Assembly (NCBI GenBank): GCA_022497145.1
Contig: MU385881.1
Location: forward strand, 62,001-126,000
From: Rostrohypoxylon terebratum
Lineage: Eukaryota; Ascomycota; Sordariomycetes; Xylariales; Hypoxylaceae
Direction of reading: 5' to 3'
Length of the DNA: 64,000 nucleotides
Every line of letters starts with the position of its first letter. Position 1 is the first letter of the stretch. The notes below the pieces were generated by a model. That model did not search any database. It was not told the origin of the DNA and was given only the letters and a program-made list of their open reading frames with translations. Below, in pieces: positions 1 to 9,501 of this stretch. The translations under genes were made by a program, and so were the position numbers.

Positions 1-134
1 AGAATAATAATAGTAAAAATAAAAAAGGAAAAAAAGAAAGGAAAAAAAAACACCAATAAAGTAAACAATACCAGATAGATTGGTTCTACAAGATACTCGT
101 CTCGTATGCAATTTGATGAGGAATTTACGCCACG

Positions 135-1104
135 ATGAGGGTGAATAAGAATATCCGTAAGTCCAACTTCACTCTTTCCCTCTCCATTACGAACAAGCTC
201 GAATGAGTCTCCCCATCCCTTCCAGGTCGGAACACATAAAAGCAAATGACTAATCGTACACGCATGACTCACGACCGCAACAGACGTCCTCAACGGTCGC
301 ATAGCGCTCGTTCCCTACGAAAAGGGTCACGTGCCGAAATATCACAGGTGGATGGAAGACGATGTAAGTTTCGTTTGTTGCGTTCTTGAGGCGCCGGAGG
401 AGTACGTTTCTGATTCTTGATTAAAGGAAATTCGCCAAGCGACGGCTTCGGAGCGGCTTACGCTGGAGGAGGAGTACGAGAATCAGGTCTCCTGGCGCGC
501 GGCGTCTGATAAACTCACATTTATTATCTGCGATATGGATCCTGCTACCAGGGACGATGGGAACAGCAACGGGCCTTCCGTCGAAGCGGGAACCGACATT
601 CGTCCGGAGAGTATGATAGGGGATGTGAATATGTTCCTGTCGCCGTGGACAGCCGATAGCGAGGAGGAGGCGGGGGAGAAGGGGCCGAGTTATTGTGTCG
701 CGGAAGTCGATATCATGATTGCGGAGCCGCGGTACCGTTCCAAGGGCCTCGGCCGCGCCGCCGTGGCTCTGTTCCTGCTGTATGTGCGACGGCACCTCGG
801 CGCTATTCTGAACGAGTATAGAGGCGAGGGCGAGGAGGTGAAGCTAAAAGAGGTCTGTGCTAAGATCAACAAGGACAACGCTGCTAGCATTGCCTTGTTC
901 AAGAGCTTGGGCTTTACGCAGCGAGGGGAGGCGAATTACTTCGGCGAAGTCGAGTTCGTGTTGGAGGCGTTTGGGCAGGGGGACTTCGATATTACGGAGA
1001 GTCCTATCGGGAAAGAGGCCTTGCGGGAGTACAGGGAGATGCTATATCGGTCCAAGTTGGAGGTATGGTATTCCAGGCGGGGGGATCGGGTTATCACAGG
1101 ATAG
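135..1104 (+). CDS. NAT9-like GNAT N-acetyltransferase (3 exons)
   Basis: My model has exons 135-156, 284-363 and 427-1104, giving 259 residues. The start reads MRVNKNI and continues into VLNGRIALVPYEKGHVPKYH and RWMEDD, the conserved N-terminus of the NAT9 family. That fixes the first two introns, which would be missed if the first long open frame were taken alone (its ATG at 535 lies inside the protein). The GNAT acetyl-CoA loop is visible as RYRSKGLGRAA, and the family's C-terminal block as INKDNAASIALFKSLGF. NAT9 proteins are predicted cytosolic N-acetyltransferases; in animals one has been linked to microtubule stability, but the fungal substrate is unknown. The 3' end lies 67 bp from the convergent dehydratase gene. 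I am confident of the family and fairly confident of the splice sites. Confidence 0.85.
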
Positions 1105-1171
1105 ACTTGGAAGAGCTAGGTAGGTAGGTAGGTATAAATGCGTTTGGTTTATCACATTGATTTTTTTTTCG

Positions 1172-2434
1172 CTATTTTTTCTTGTACATGTCCATCTCCT
1201 TGACTCCGTACTCCTCGCCCCAGACATTCAACGCCTCGAGACTTACGTTCGATCCTCCGCATACGATTATGACCACGTTTTTCGCCTTCCACTCCTCATC
1301 GCTTAAGCCCTCTCCTCCCAATACCTTTCTCAAGTCCCCGTTGTATACAGGAGCGATCGTTGCCCCGCACGCAACCTCTACCAACATCCGCGCATCGTCC
1401 GCGAATCTCATCGTAGCCGCCACCGCCTCCGCATCACTCACCACGAAACTGGAGAGGTAGGGTGCTTCCTGGCTCCACCGGAAAGATTCCTCGGAGACCC
1501 GAGGCGCACCTAGACTTGTAGCGATGCTAGTTATAGCAGGCAGGGTGATCAACTCCCCGGCACGAACACTCGCGTTGAGACTGTCTGCGCCGACGGTCTC
1601 GACGGCTAGGACTTGAGACTTAGATTTTTGGAAGTTCTTCTCTACGCCGGTCATGATGCCGTTTAGAAGCCCGCCACCGCCGACATTACACTTGGCCTCC
1701 AGTTAGCATTATTTTTCTTTTTTTTCTTTGTTTGAGAAGTGGGTGCGGAAAAGAGGTGTTTGAGCACGTACGAGTATCCCGTCGATCTGAGACACCTTAT
1801 GCGGCTTCATCTGGTACGCGAGCTCGTCGACTATGGTGCTCGCGCCTTTCCAGACGTCTGGGTGATCGAAGGGCGGCACGTAGACGCCGGCTGGGTCGTT
1901 CGCAAGCAGCTCCGAGCGGAGGTGTGCGTCGGCGAGGGCCCAGTGGGCGCCTACTTGGATGACCTCTGCGCCAAGTACTATTTATGACATTATGATATTA
2001 ATCTAACATATCCTTCCTGTCCGAGAGAAGGGATACCAAAACATACAGCGCATCTTATCGATCATATGTGCTTTTGTAAGCATAGGCACGACGATAGTGC
2101 ATGGCCGACTCAGAATACCGGCCGCCGTTGCGCACGCTAGACCCGCGTTGCCCCCGGACGAGCAGTAGAAGTGCACGTTACTGGAGTCTTTACGGAGCAT
2201 CGCCTGCTGCATCATGTACCCTATCCCTCGCGATTTGAATGATCCCGAGGGCTGGAGGTTTTCTAACTTGAGGAATATGTTGCTGTTTTCTCTCGTTAAT
2301 TTTATATTGAGTGGTCTCGACTTGAAGAAAGCAACTTACCAGCCTGCTGCTCGTGAAAGGGGCGCAGATGGAATACATGGCGTCTCTATCCAGATGTTCT
2401 GGTGTTCGGGCTGCTCGAGGTTATAGGAGCCCAT
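1172..2434 (-). CDS. PLP-dependent L-serine/threonine dehydratase (4 exons)
   Basis: Exons on the minus strand are 2434-2340, 2282-2047, 1977-1772 and 1690-1172, joining in phase to 351 residues. The fold-type II PLP signature SGSFKSRG gives the Schiff-base lysine at about residue 48. The glycine-rich phosphate loop reads CSSGGNAGLA and the second glycine loop NVGGGGLLNG. Order, spacing and length match fungal cytosolic L-serine dehydratase (cha1-type), which deaminates Ser or Thr to pyruvate or 2-oxobutyrate plus ammonia. An alternative within the family is a serine racemase or threonine dehydratase; the lack of a C-terminal ACT domain argues against the biosynthetic threonine dehydratase. 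It is convergent with the NAT9-like gene and divergent from the GNAT gene at 3189. No disabling change is seen. Confidence 0.9.
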
Positions 2435-3188
2435 TTTTGGACCGGCTTTAGCGGATAAAAAAAATTCAAGTCTGGCAAGGAAATGTTCGAAACCTCGATC
2501 GAAAAGAACTTCCAAGATACCTCTTTTTTTCCTCCAAAGATTCTAGATGGATATGAGCCTAGGTAAGGATTCTATGAGAAACCCGTCACTACTACAGTAC
2601 TCACGACTCGCGTACGATACCTATATACACCTTTCGCGTCCCGGATGCTGGCCAAGGAGATCCGATCTTCGCAGTAGTGAGAAGTGCCAGAAGTGCCAGC
2701 GGTCATAGAATCCCCGCAGAAAACGCCTAGCCCGTCTTCATTCCTGTTCACAACTCTCTATATTAATCCATCAATACTTTTATAACGCAACTCTAGGGGA
2801 ATATGTCTGACTCTACGATTCTTTCATCGCCTTCATCGCCTTCATCGGAAGAGGTCCGGGATTAATGACAATAAGGCGTCGGAAACCTGTTAGATCAAAG
2901 GTTATGTCTAACGGGATTAATCGCAGCGTCGCATTGCAGGACCTGTCGATAAGGGCTAAGGCTAATGCAAAGTCTGCCGCGACATAGCGAATATAGGGTG
3001 CGTTAGGGCACGTTAGGGGCCGCTGGTTGCCGACGCTGTGCGCTATGGTGCGGTAATTGTTACCTAAGGGTTTAAGGGTTCAGGGAACGCTGGCCCCGCT
3101 GTATCCTTTACAACAATCTGAATTCCGCAGTGTTTTTTTTTCGACGGTATAACTTTTCCTATACCGATGTAGGTATTCAGCGCCAGCC
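2435..3188. other. Intergenic: shared upstream region of two divergent genes
   Basis: No gene is seen here. The 754 bp separate the divergent dehydratase (-) and GNAT (+) starts and may hold both promoters. A short direct repeat (CGCCTTCATCG-like) occurs near 2825-2845. Nothing else stands out. Confidence 0.4.
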
Positions 3189-3719
3189 ATGTTTGAGTGG
3201 CGTGAGATGTCCGTCGACGACATCGACGGTCTTCTACTCGTTGCCGACATGGTCCATTCCGGGCTCCCAGAGAGTCGAGAGGTATTCACGGAGCGCGTGA
3301 AGCTCTTCCCAGAAGGATGCTTAGTTCTCGTGGATCTCGTGGAAAGTGATAAAGTCTGTGGTTATTCCATTTCACACCCAATCCGCCATCAGGAACCGCC
3401 CGCCTTGAATACCATGCTTGGAGAGATCGCTTCCGATGCGGATCAGTACTATATCCACGACATCGCTGTCTTACCTGAGTTCCGTGGAAAGGGACTTGCT
3501 GCGGAGTGTATCGACAAGTTACTTGCTGTTGCCGACCGCTATAAAACGACAAGTCTGGTCTCTGTCTACGGCACTTCGCCGTTTTGGGGCCGATACGGCT
3601 TCGTTCCCGAACCTGTTGGCGCGGCTTTATTGGAGAAGCTACGTCAATACGGAGAGGACGCCGTATATCTCTCCCGTACCAATAGTCCACCGGCTGCGGA
3701 TTTCAAGGATCTGGAATAG
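3189..3719 (+). CDS. GNAT-family acetyltransferase, single exon
   Basis: An uninterrupted 176-residue frame begins at an ATG in good context (GCCATGT). The acetyl-CoA binding motif A is clear near residues 95-110: IAVLPEFRGKGLAAECID, with the Arg/Lys-Gly-x-Gly loop. Motif B follows as SPFWGRYGFVPE, the usual GNAT aromatic-Tyr-Gly-Phe turn. The length is that of a stand-alone GNAT domain with no targeting signal, so a cytosolic small-molecule or N-terminal acetyltransferase is expected. The substrate cannot be told from sequence. It is divergent from the dehydratase, is not obviously related to the NAT9-like enzyme nearby, and shows no sign of decay. Confidence 0.85.
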   Translation: MFEWREMSVDDIDGLLLVADMVHSGLPESREVFTERVKLFPEGCLVLVDLVESDKVCGYSISHPIRHQEPPALNTMLGEIASDADQYYIHDIAVLPEFRGKGLAAECIDKLLAVADRYKTTSLVSVYGTSPFWGRYGFVPEPVGAALLEKLRQYGEDAVYLSRTNSPPAADFKDLE

Positions 3720-3966
3720 GCAAACTGGTTTTAAACTTGAGATAGATCCATATAATTACGATACTTATGTCATATGATCTTCTAATTAGGCTCTACCGGT
3801 AAACAAATAAAGTAGAACTTCATATCGAAATTCAAGTGAAACGGCGACTTTTGACATGTAAATAGAGTTTCGGGTTGACCTTGGCAATTACCCTCCGCTG
3901 TAAATAGCCCCTCCAGCTATTCTAGGGCTATTCTTAAGTTTACAGGCGGTCGCTACCCACTAATTA

Positions 3967-3998
3967 CCTGGAGCCCTGGAGCCCTGGAGCCCTGGAGG
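3967..3998. repeat. 8-bp tandem repeat, about 4 copies
   Basis: The unit CCTGGAGC is repeated four times, the last copy incomplete. It is intergenic microsatellite-type sequence. Confidence 0.85.
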
Positions 3999-4854
3999 GG
4001 AATATTCTATTAAACTGGAGCCGAGATTACGTCAGCATTTTCGGTCTTACAGCACTTTTTTCTTCCCTGTAGCATTTTAGTTTAGCTTCCTTTCCATCTT
4101 TTCACTTTTCAATAACAAATCGTCATATTTCTGAGTCCATCTCCTCTAGGAGACAACATATTCCCGTGTCAAGGAATACCCAGATGACGATCGATAGAAA
4201 TTGATGAGGAACTTGAGTCTTGCGACACTAGAGTTCGCATGTAAATCACAAGACCGATACAATTGCAGAATTGCCAAGAGGCAATCACAAACACCACCTC
4301 AATCACGAGAAATTAGGCAGCCGTTTACCAAAATAATCGACCGAGTGATAACCCACCAGCGAACGATGGTGCCAGATCCACGAACTATTTTCTCTCCTCC
4401 ACATTGTCCGACCAACGAGAAGCTAGTAAAATCAATACTAGACACGATGATAATTCTTCATCAGCGACCTGCATAACGAACGATGTATCAAGGGGTTGTG
4501 TAATCTGCACGATAGCCCATGGACATGGATGCTATTCATGATTCCGGGGTTTACCTCCACCACTACCAGTGAAAAACGATGTTTGCAAAACTAAACGATA
4601 CGAACAGGTAGCATTTCAGAGTTCGAAAATGCAGGTCACCTTCGGAGTAATATATATTATATATATTCGTATCCCTTATTTCGCAAACGTCACAAGCAAG
4701 GCGAAGTCCAGGACTCCAGGTCGATGTAAGGATGTACTACTACTGCTATGTAAGCTTCTATTTACAGCGGTTCATTGGGTGCGCTAGAAGGCTAGAAGTT
4801 GATCTAGGGGGGTTTCAGGTTTGGAATAGGTACACTAAGCAGTAAAAATGGGTA

Positions 4855-4882
4855 GGTCCTTAAGGGTCCTTAAGGGTCCTGG
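4855..4882. repeat. 10-bp tandem repeat (GGTCCTTAAG)
   Basis: About 2.7 direct copies of a 10-bp unit that contains the palindrome CCTTAAGG. Intergenic. Confidence 0.7.
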
Positions 4883-5718
4883 GTCCAGCACTGCCTCAGC
4901 CCCTATTCTACCTAGCTTCATCCCATCTTCTCATCCATCCAACCATCTTACAGGCAGATTAGGCAGGTGTCCGCTTACCCAACTTCGCTAAGATCGGAAC
5001 CAACCATGCCCCTGGGTTCGCCCCAGATTCCATTCCTCTTTTATGGATATCCGTCTCTCTACGCAGTACCGCTCCACACGCAAAGAGACCCTGAAATAGA
5101 AAAAATAAGACATGAGGCTAAGTTAGGCCAGGTTCAGTTCGGTTTGGGAAAGTCGTCTCTCACTCCTTCTCTAAACGCGATAGGTTTGCTCGCCGGTATG
5201 GCTTGGTGAAACGAAACTCGCCGTGATGTCTGAAACCTTCACTCCAACGAGAACGAGGATTGTCCCGACTATGCACGCGCCGGGTGCTGGCATTTCAGAA
5301 GTCTTTTTTTTCAGGGGATGGTGATCATGGTGGTGTCGTGCAGGATCCAGGGGGAAGCCTGGATCGAACCGAGTGCAAGGTTGAAGTTCACTCTTCCACT
5401 TTACCTAAGATCTAGGTGCTAAACCGCTTCATCTAACCAATATTACCACCAATATTATCCACGCCAAGAGATTTTGATATTATTATCCAATTTTCGGCTG
5501 GCCAAAGCGATCCTCGCATTAATACGTGGGTGGGTTATAGAAACATAACATCTTTAGTTTCATACGATGGTGCTACTATTACTGACCGATATTCTTCAAT
5601 GCTTCTACACTTCTCTCGTTAACTCAACTTGTTCAACTCAGACATTTTAGAAAAAAGCCAAGCAGCTACAACGTCACAGCAGTACCTGTCAAGTCTATCA
5701 TTTATACACAATTTCATT

Positions 5719-6225
5719 ATGAAGGTTTCATTACTCATCACCCTGGGCTTCCTAGCCCCTAGCATCCTCGCCTCTGCCCACCACGACGCCACATCGCAAC
5801 CCATATTCGTCCTCAAGACAACCCAGACCGCCACATCTTCCCTCAGCAAAGCACTGAGCAAACTAGGATTCATACACCAAGATACTCGCCAAGGAAACTC
5901 GAGCGTCATATCAAACACAATCGCAAACACGAACACGAACACATACGTAGAAGTCACATCGGACACTCAGCTTCTGGAAATCACAGAGTCGCACCCGGAG
6001 GCCAAGTTCATAATACCAAGCGGGAGCCGGTTTCCAACCGTGGGCGCCGGTAACTGGCTCGCGCAAGCAGCTCTTTCGGACAAGAACTTGAACGGAATAT
6101 TGGAGCTAGACGTGCTGGCGTTAGAGAAGGGCACGCAGGCGGAGAACTGGGTGCGATTGTGCGATTTCTTGGGCATGGGGTACAGCATCGTCGAAAGATT
6201 GGGCTTGTGGCATTTCCCGCAATGA
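5719..6225 (+). CDS. Secreted sulfotransferase-like protein
   Basis: The preferred start is the ATG at 5719, since MKVSLLITLGFLAPSILASA is a typical cleavable signal peptide. A longer in-frame start at 5629 would bury it. The mature part keeps the outline of fungal P-loop sulfotransferase-like proteins: a phosphate-binding-loop-like start TTQTATSSLSKALSKLGF, then the EVTSDTQLLEI and EAKFI strand, and the C-terminal signature WVRLCDFLGMGYSIVERL. At 168 residues it is shorter than typical family members (over 200). The loop lacks the usual (K/R)TGT(T/S) core, so catalysis is doubtful. It could be a trimmed, non-enzymatic secreted relative. The gene is intronless and isolated by long gene-free flanks. 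Function is inferred from weak motif resemblance only. Confidence 0.65.
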   Translation: MKVSLLITLGFLAPSILASAHHDATSQPIFVLKTTQTATSSLSKALSKLGFIHQDTRQGNSSVISNTIANTNTNTYVEVTSDTQLLEITESHPEAKFIIPSGSRFPTVGAGNWLAQAALSDKNLNGILELDVLALEKGTQAENWVRLCDFLGMGYSIVERLGLWHFPQ

Positions 6226-6925
6226 GGGAGGATTTAGAGGGTGTCTGAGTAAAACCCTCGAAGTTATAAGCGGAAACGAATATTACCTAGCGATACGGAA
6301 ACGGAAATGGAATTAGAGGCGATGGTTGAACTAAATCGGCACGTATATAGTAACCATTAGACATGGTGAAGATGGATTGCATAGAGATCAATCGGTGTTT
6401 GGGCAATTGATCCCTTCATAGACAGTTTTGCCATTGAGCAACGAGACGAAGACAGCGCCGAGTTAGAGCCAGTCGACTACTACACGAAGAGGTCTCCTTC
6501 GATACATGGGCTTATGATCGACAAACGGTGGCGTCATCAACACATAGGCCCGCGATACATCCATATAGAATTTATCATTACCGAGTATGACCAAGTCAAT
6601 CATATCCTATCATGATGAAACTCAGGATGCGAACTCTGTGGATTTCAATGTAGTATATGGGGGTTTTCTACCTAGTATTAGTCTGAAATATCTTTCGACG
6701 TCCTTGATTAAGCTACATGTAGATCAAAGGATAGTTATTCGATCCCGAGGGAAGAGAAAGGTGAGGTACCTGACGCCGCTGATGCCGGCACGGAGGCTTG
6801 CGGCTTATGTCCAGCAAAGACTCGCAATTATCTCTTCAAATTCTTCTATCCACTCATCCCTCTCCTTAATGGATCCTTTATTAGTGCGCCATGCATGAGA
6901 TTTGATAACCCGTTATTATATTCCG

Positions 6926-7385
6926 AGTGTGCAGCATCCGATGACATTACCGGCGCCTCTCACCGTTTCCCCGATCCTGGCCGTTAATCCGATGCTCGGC
7001 CGCCCAATCGCGACGCTGTTAATTATTGCTATCTCGTGCTCTGCATAGTACTCGGCCACCTGTGGATCCGGTGTGAAATAAAAAAGCTTTCGAAGCCCAT
7101 GGAAGTCTGAAGGGACACAGCTCAGCAGATCGCCGATGTCTCCGACTTCTCCCGTTTCATTAGACAGACGGGTAATCCTTCTCCTGCTGCGTATGTTGTG
7201 TTATGTTCGAACTCCTTTCGACCCGTATCGGTGATCTTCTCACCATAGAAGAGTGTATTATGTCCGGGCAACGCCACCTATCGTCAGGTACAAACGGCTG
7301 CGGATCCCCGATGAAAAAGTAGCAGATTACCACAGACAGGCAGGCAATAAAAGCTGTTAAAACAACCTTTAGAATCGCCGCCGTT
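6926..7385 (-). pseudogene. Broken membrane-anchored protein gene, family unknown
   Basis: Reading the minus strand, three consecutive frames each carry protein-like sequence in the order expected of one gene. First comes a transmembrane-type segment (KVVLTAFIACLSVVICYFF, about 7380-7310), then a middle piece (LFYGEKITDTGRKEFEHN, about 7262-7200), then an 80-codon open stretch from about 7179 to 6926 that includes DFHGLRKLFYFTPDPQVAEY and INSVAIGRPSIGLTARI. Frame changes between the pieces are not explained by clear introns, and stops follow the last piece. I do not recognise the family. It could be a live gene with unusual introns, but a decayed gene is more likely. Confidence 0.4.
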
Positions 7386-7748
7386 TAATGTCTTGGTTTA
7401 GCTGCACGGCTTCATTTTGGTAGTGAACAGTGATGTTCCGACACTGATCAGACGAAAATTGAGGAGGAAAGGGATGTTGTATTTCTGAGAAGAGCAGTGC
7501 AGACAGACCGCTTTTCTGGGAAATACATTTAAATATACCTCACACAGTGCTGTACGCACTTTCCTCATAGGTGCCCCGTCTATCAGCCATGGGCGGCTTC
7601 GACTGGTATATCTTGGACATCCATCTAAATTGTATGATTTCTTGTCCGCTACGAACTCGCCGGCAGTATAGTTTGAGCTCGGGAGGCGATCTTCTAAAGC
7701 CCACGCATGGTCTAGTAGCAATAGAAGAAGCTAGTATCTTCGTTCAAG

Positions 7749-9501
7749 CTATAATGAGGAATTCAAGCTACGATGTGCCGTCGCGGAAGTCCGATGTGTG
7801 AAATGTGTGTGTGTATCATGACCGCGGAAAGCATCTCGCTGGGAGCATTGTCGATGGGACGTTTGATGAAAGAGATCAAGAGGCGATTGAGTTACGGCCT
7901 CGTCGAGTAGCTTCATGCTTTGTGGACCCCTTGGGTTGGTTCCCTCGGACGTAAATGTTATTGCTCGTTCCACGAGCCAGCCCAGATATGCCGCTATCGT
8001 AGCCGTTGGATTGCTGCCAGACATCTGGAGTGCCCAAGACGTCCCTCGTTGTATTATCTTCCCGAACAAGCTTTTATGAGAGGGGCTCATTCGTTACTTG
8101 GAAGGTTATGAGTTATCTTCGGATTCCCCAGGGCACATATTCTCGGTCCCACGTGCATTTAGGATGGGTTCTTCTTCCAGACGCGGTTGATAGATTGGGT
8201 GAGGCTTTCTCTTATGGCATCGTCCTCTCCTAGTCGTGTGGTAATAGCTCGACATTAAATGAGTTCCTGTTATCTTGGGCAGTCTTACACATAAATTGTA
8301 TGCACTTCCCGAGGAAATCAGCGTACAGATCCTCGAGCCTTTCCACCAGCCTGGCCCCCTGGTCTTTGCCGGTCACCGCTGTGTTGATTCCATAGCGTAT
8401 ATAGCGGCTCGAAGTTATTATGCTCCCAGCGTTAGATGTGGCTCGTCATTGGGATTCCTTTGCCTTCCGCCGGACCTCAATGAGGCATTGGTCAGCAAGT
8501 CGCAGATCACCGTCATGGACTGACCAATTGATAGAGGCATGGCTGTCAAACACGCCGCGCTGCCCAGATTTTGAATGATTCCTAGGACAATTGATCTGGA
8601 GTCCGTTCCTCTTATACTGGTCGCGACTTATACTGGTCACGACTGGTTCCAGCACATTCTTGGGTGGGACTCGAGCAGGCGAGAGGTAGAAGGTGACGAT
8701 ATTCAGGTCGTTATGCGGAGGAGCACGAAGTTGGTGTCATTACGTAGCTCGTGGATTACGGGGCATTCATCCAAAAATAATGCCAGACCACAAGCTCTTC
8801 GTCCGATCCATCAAAACTCTCTTCGCATAGAGGGAGAACCATCGAGGCTATTTTAAAAGCATTAAGAGCCTTTTCGAACCGGCGGAGCTCGGCTCGTGAT
8901 GTCTCCGTCACATTGGCCCTAGACAGCGAGCATGTGGAGAGAAGTTCAGGCCTTAATGCTTGCTTCCTTACAACTCATGCTGCAAGTGGCCATCTCCCCC
9001 AGATCCGGATCTTCTCGTCATACTGCCGACGGTAGTAATGTCCACATGAAATACTCATGTCCTTCTCGATGTCCGGGTCGCTTTCTTAGCCGGTGCGCGA
9101 TAGTTAGGACATTAATTCGATAAGTTGAGTTGGGGGATTCCAAGGGTGTGACGGGCTCTTGGAGCTCGCTCATTCTCAAGCGCCGCCGTATGTAAACATG
9201 AGGCAGCTGGAATCTACCACTTTTTCGCGCCGTTCGTCCTGCATAGCAATTTTTGATACCCGGAGAACCCGCCGGGCAATTTGGACGGTCTCTTCTGGGC
9301 CTTGCCATAACGCTATAGGGTTGTAGTCAAGCACTGCGCGCAGCATGCCGCCCAGCCGCGTTGGGCAAGCAGGGACAAAGCGTCTCTTAAGGGGAGCGGC
9401 TGATAAGTTCTTCTTAGATGTGGGGCCGGATCCTCGATAGCAATCATGAATCCCTCATAAAATCCAATCTCGTAATCAATGTATATGGAATATTTTGCCA
9501 A
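7749..9501 (-). pseudogene. Decayed coding stretch, family unknown
   Basis: The minus strand shows scattered protein-like runs interrupted by stops and frame changes. Near 8420-8250 there is GINTAVTGKDQGARLVERLE followed by DLYADFLGKCIQFMCK. Near 8900-8770 there is RAELRRFEKALNAFKIASMV followed by a segment ending in ELVVWHYFWMNAP. Near 8040-7860 there is SNPTATIAAYLGWLVERAI. Their order and shared strand suggest one or two old genes, but I cannot assign a family and cannot rule out chance open stretches. Confidence 0.3.

Larger units (their letters stand above)
3720..5718. other. Intergenic, about 2 kb, no gene seen
   Basis: Only short, low-quality frames occur. It holds two small tandem repeats (3967-3998 and 4855-4882) and a tRNA-like but poorly paired stretch near 5334-5460 that I did not accept as a tRNA. 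A CT-rich leader precedes the secreted-protein gene at 5719. Confidence 0.4.

Noticed and set aside
535..1104. The longest open frame of the NAT9-like gene as the whole gene
   Set aside because: Its first ATG lies inside the conserved domain; upstream exons matching the NAT9 N-terminus join in phase.
5334..5460. Possible intron-containing tRNA on the minus strand (GGTTCGATCC box and complementary GGTGGT/ACCACC ends)
   Set aside because: The T-stem does not pair around the TTCGATC loop, and no anticodon loop with the required T before the anticodon could be built. At best a degraded tRNA-like sequence.
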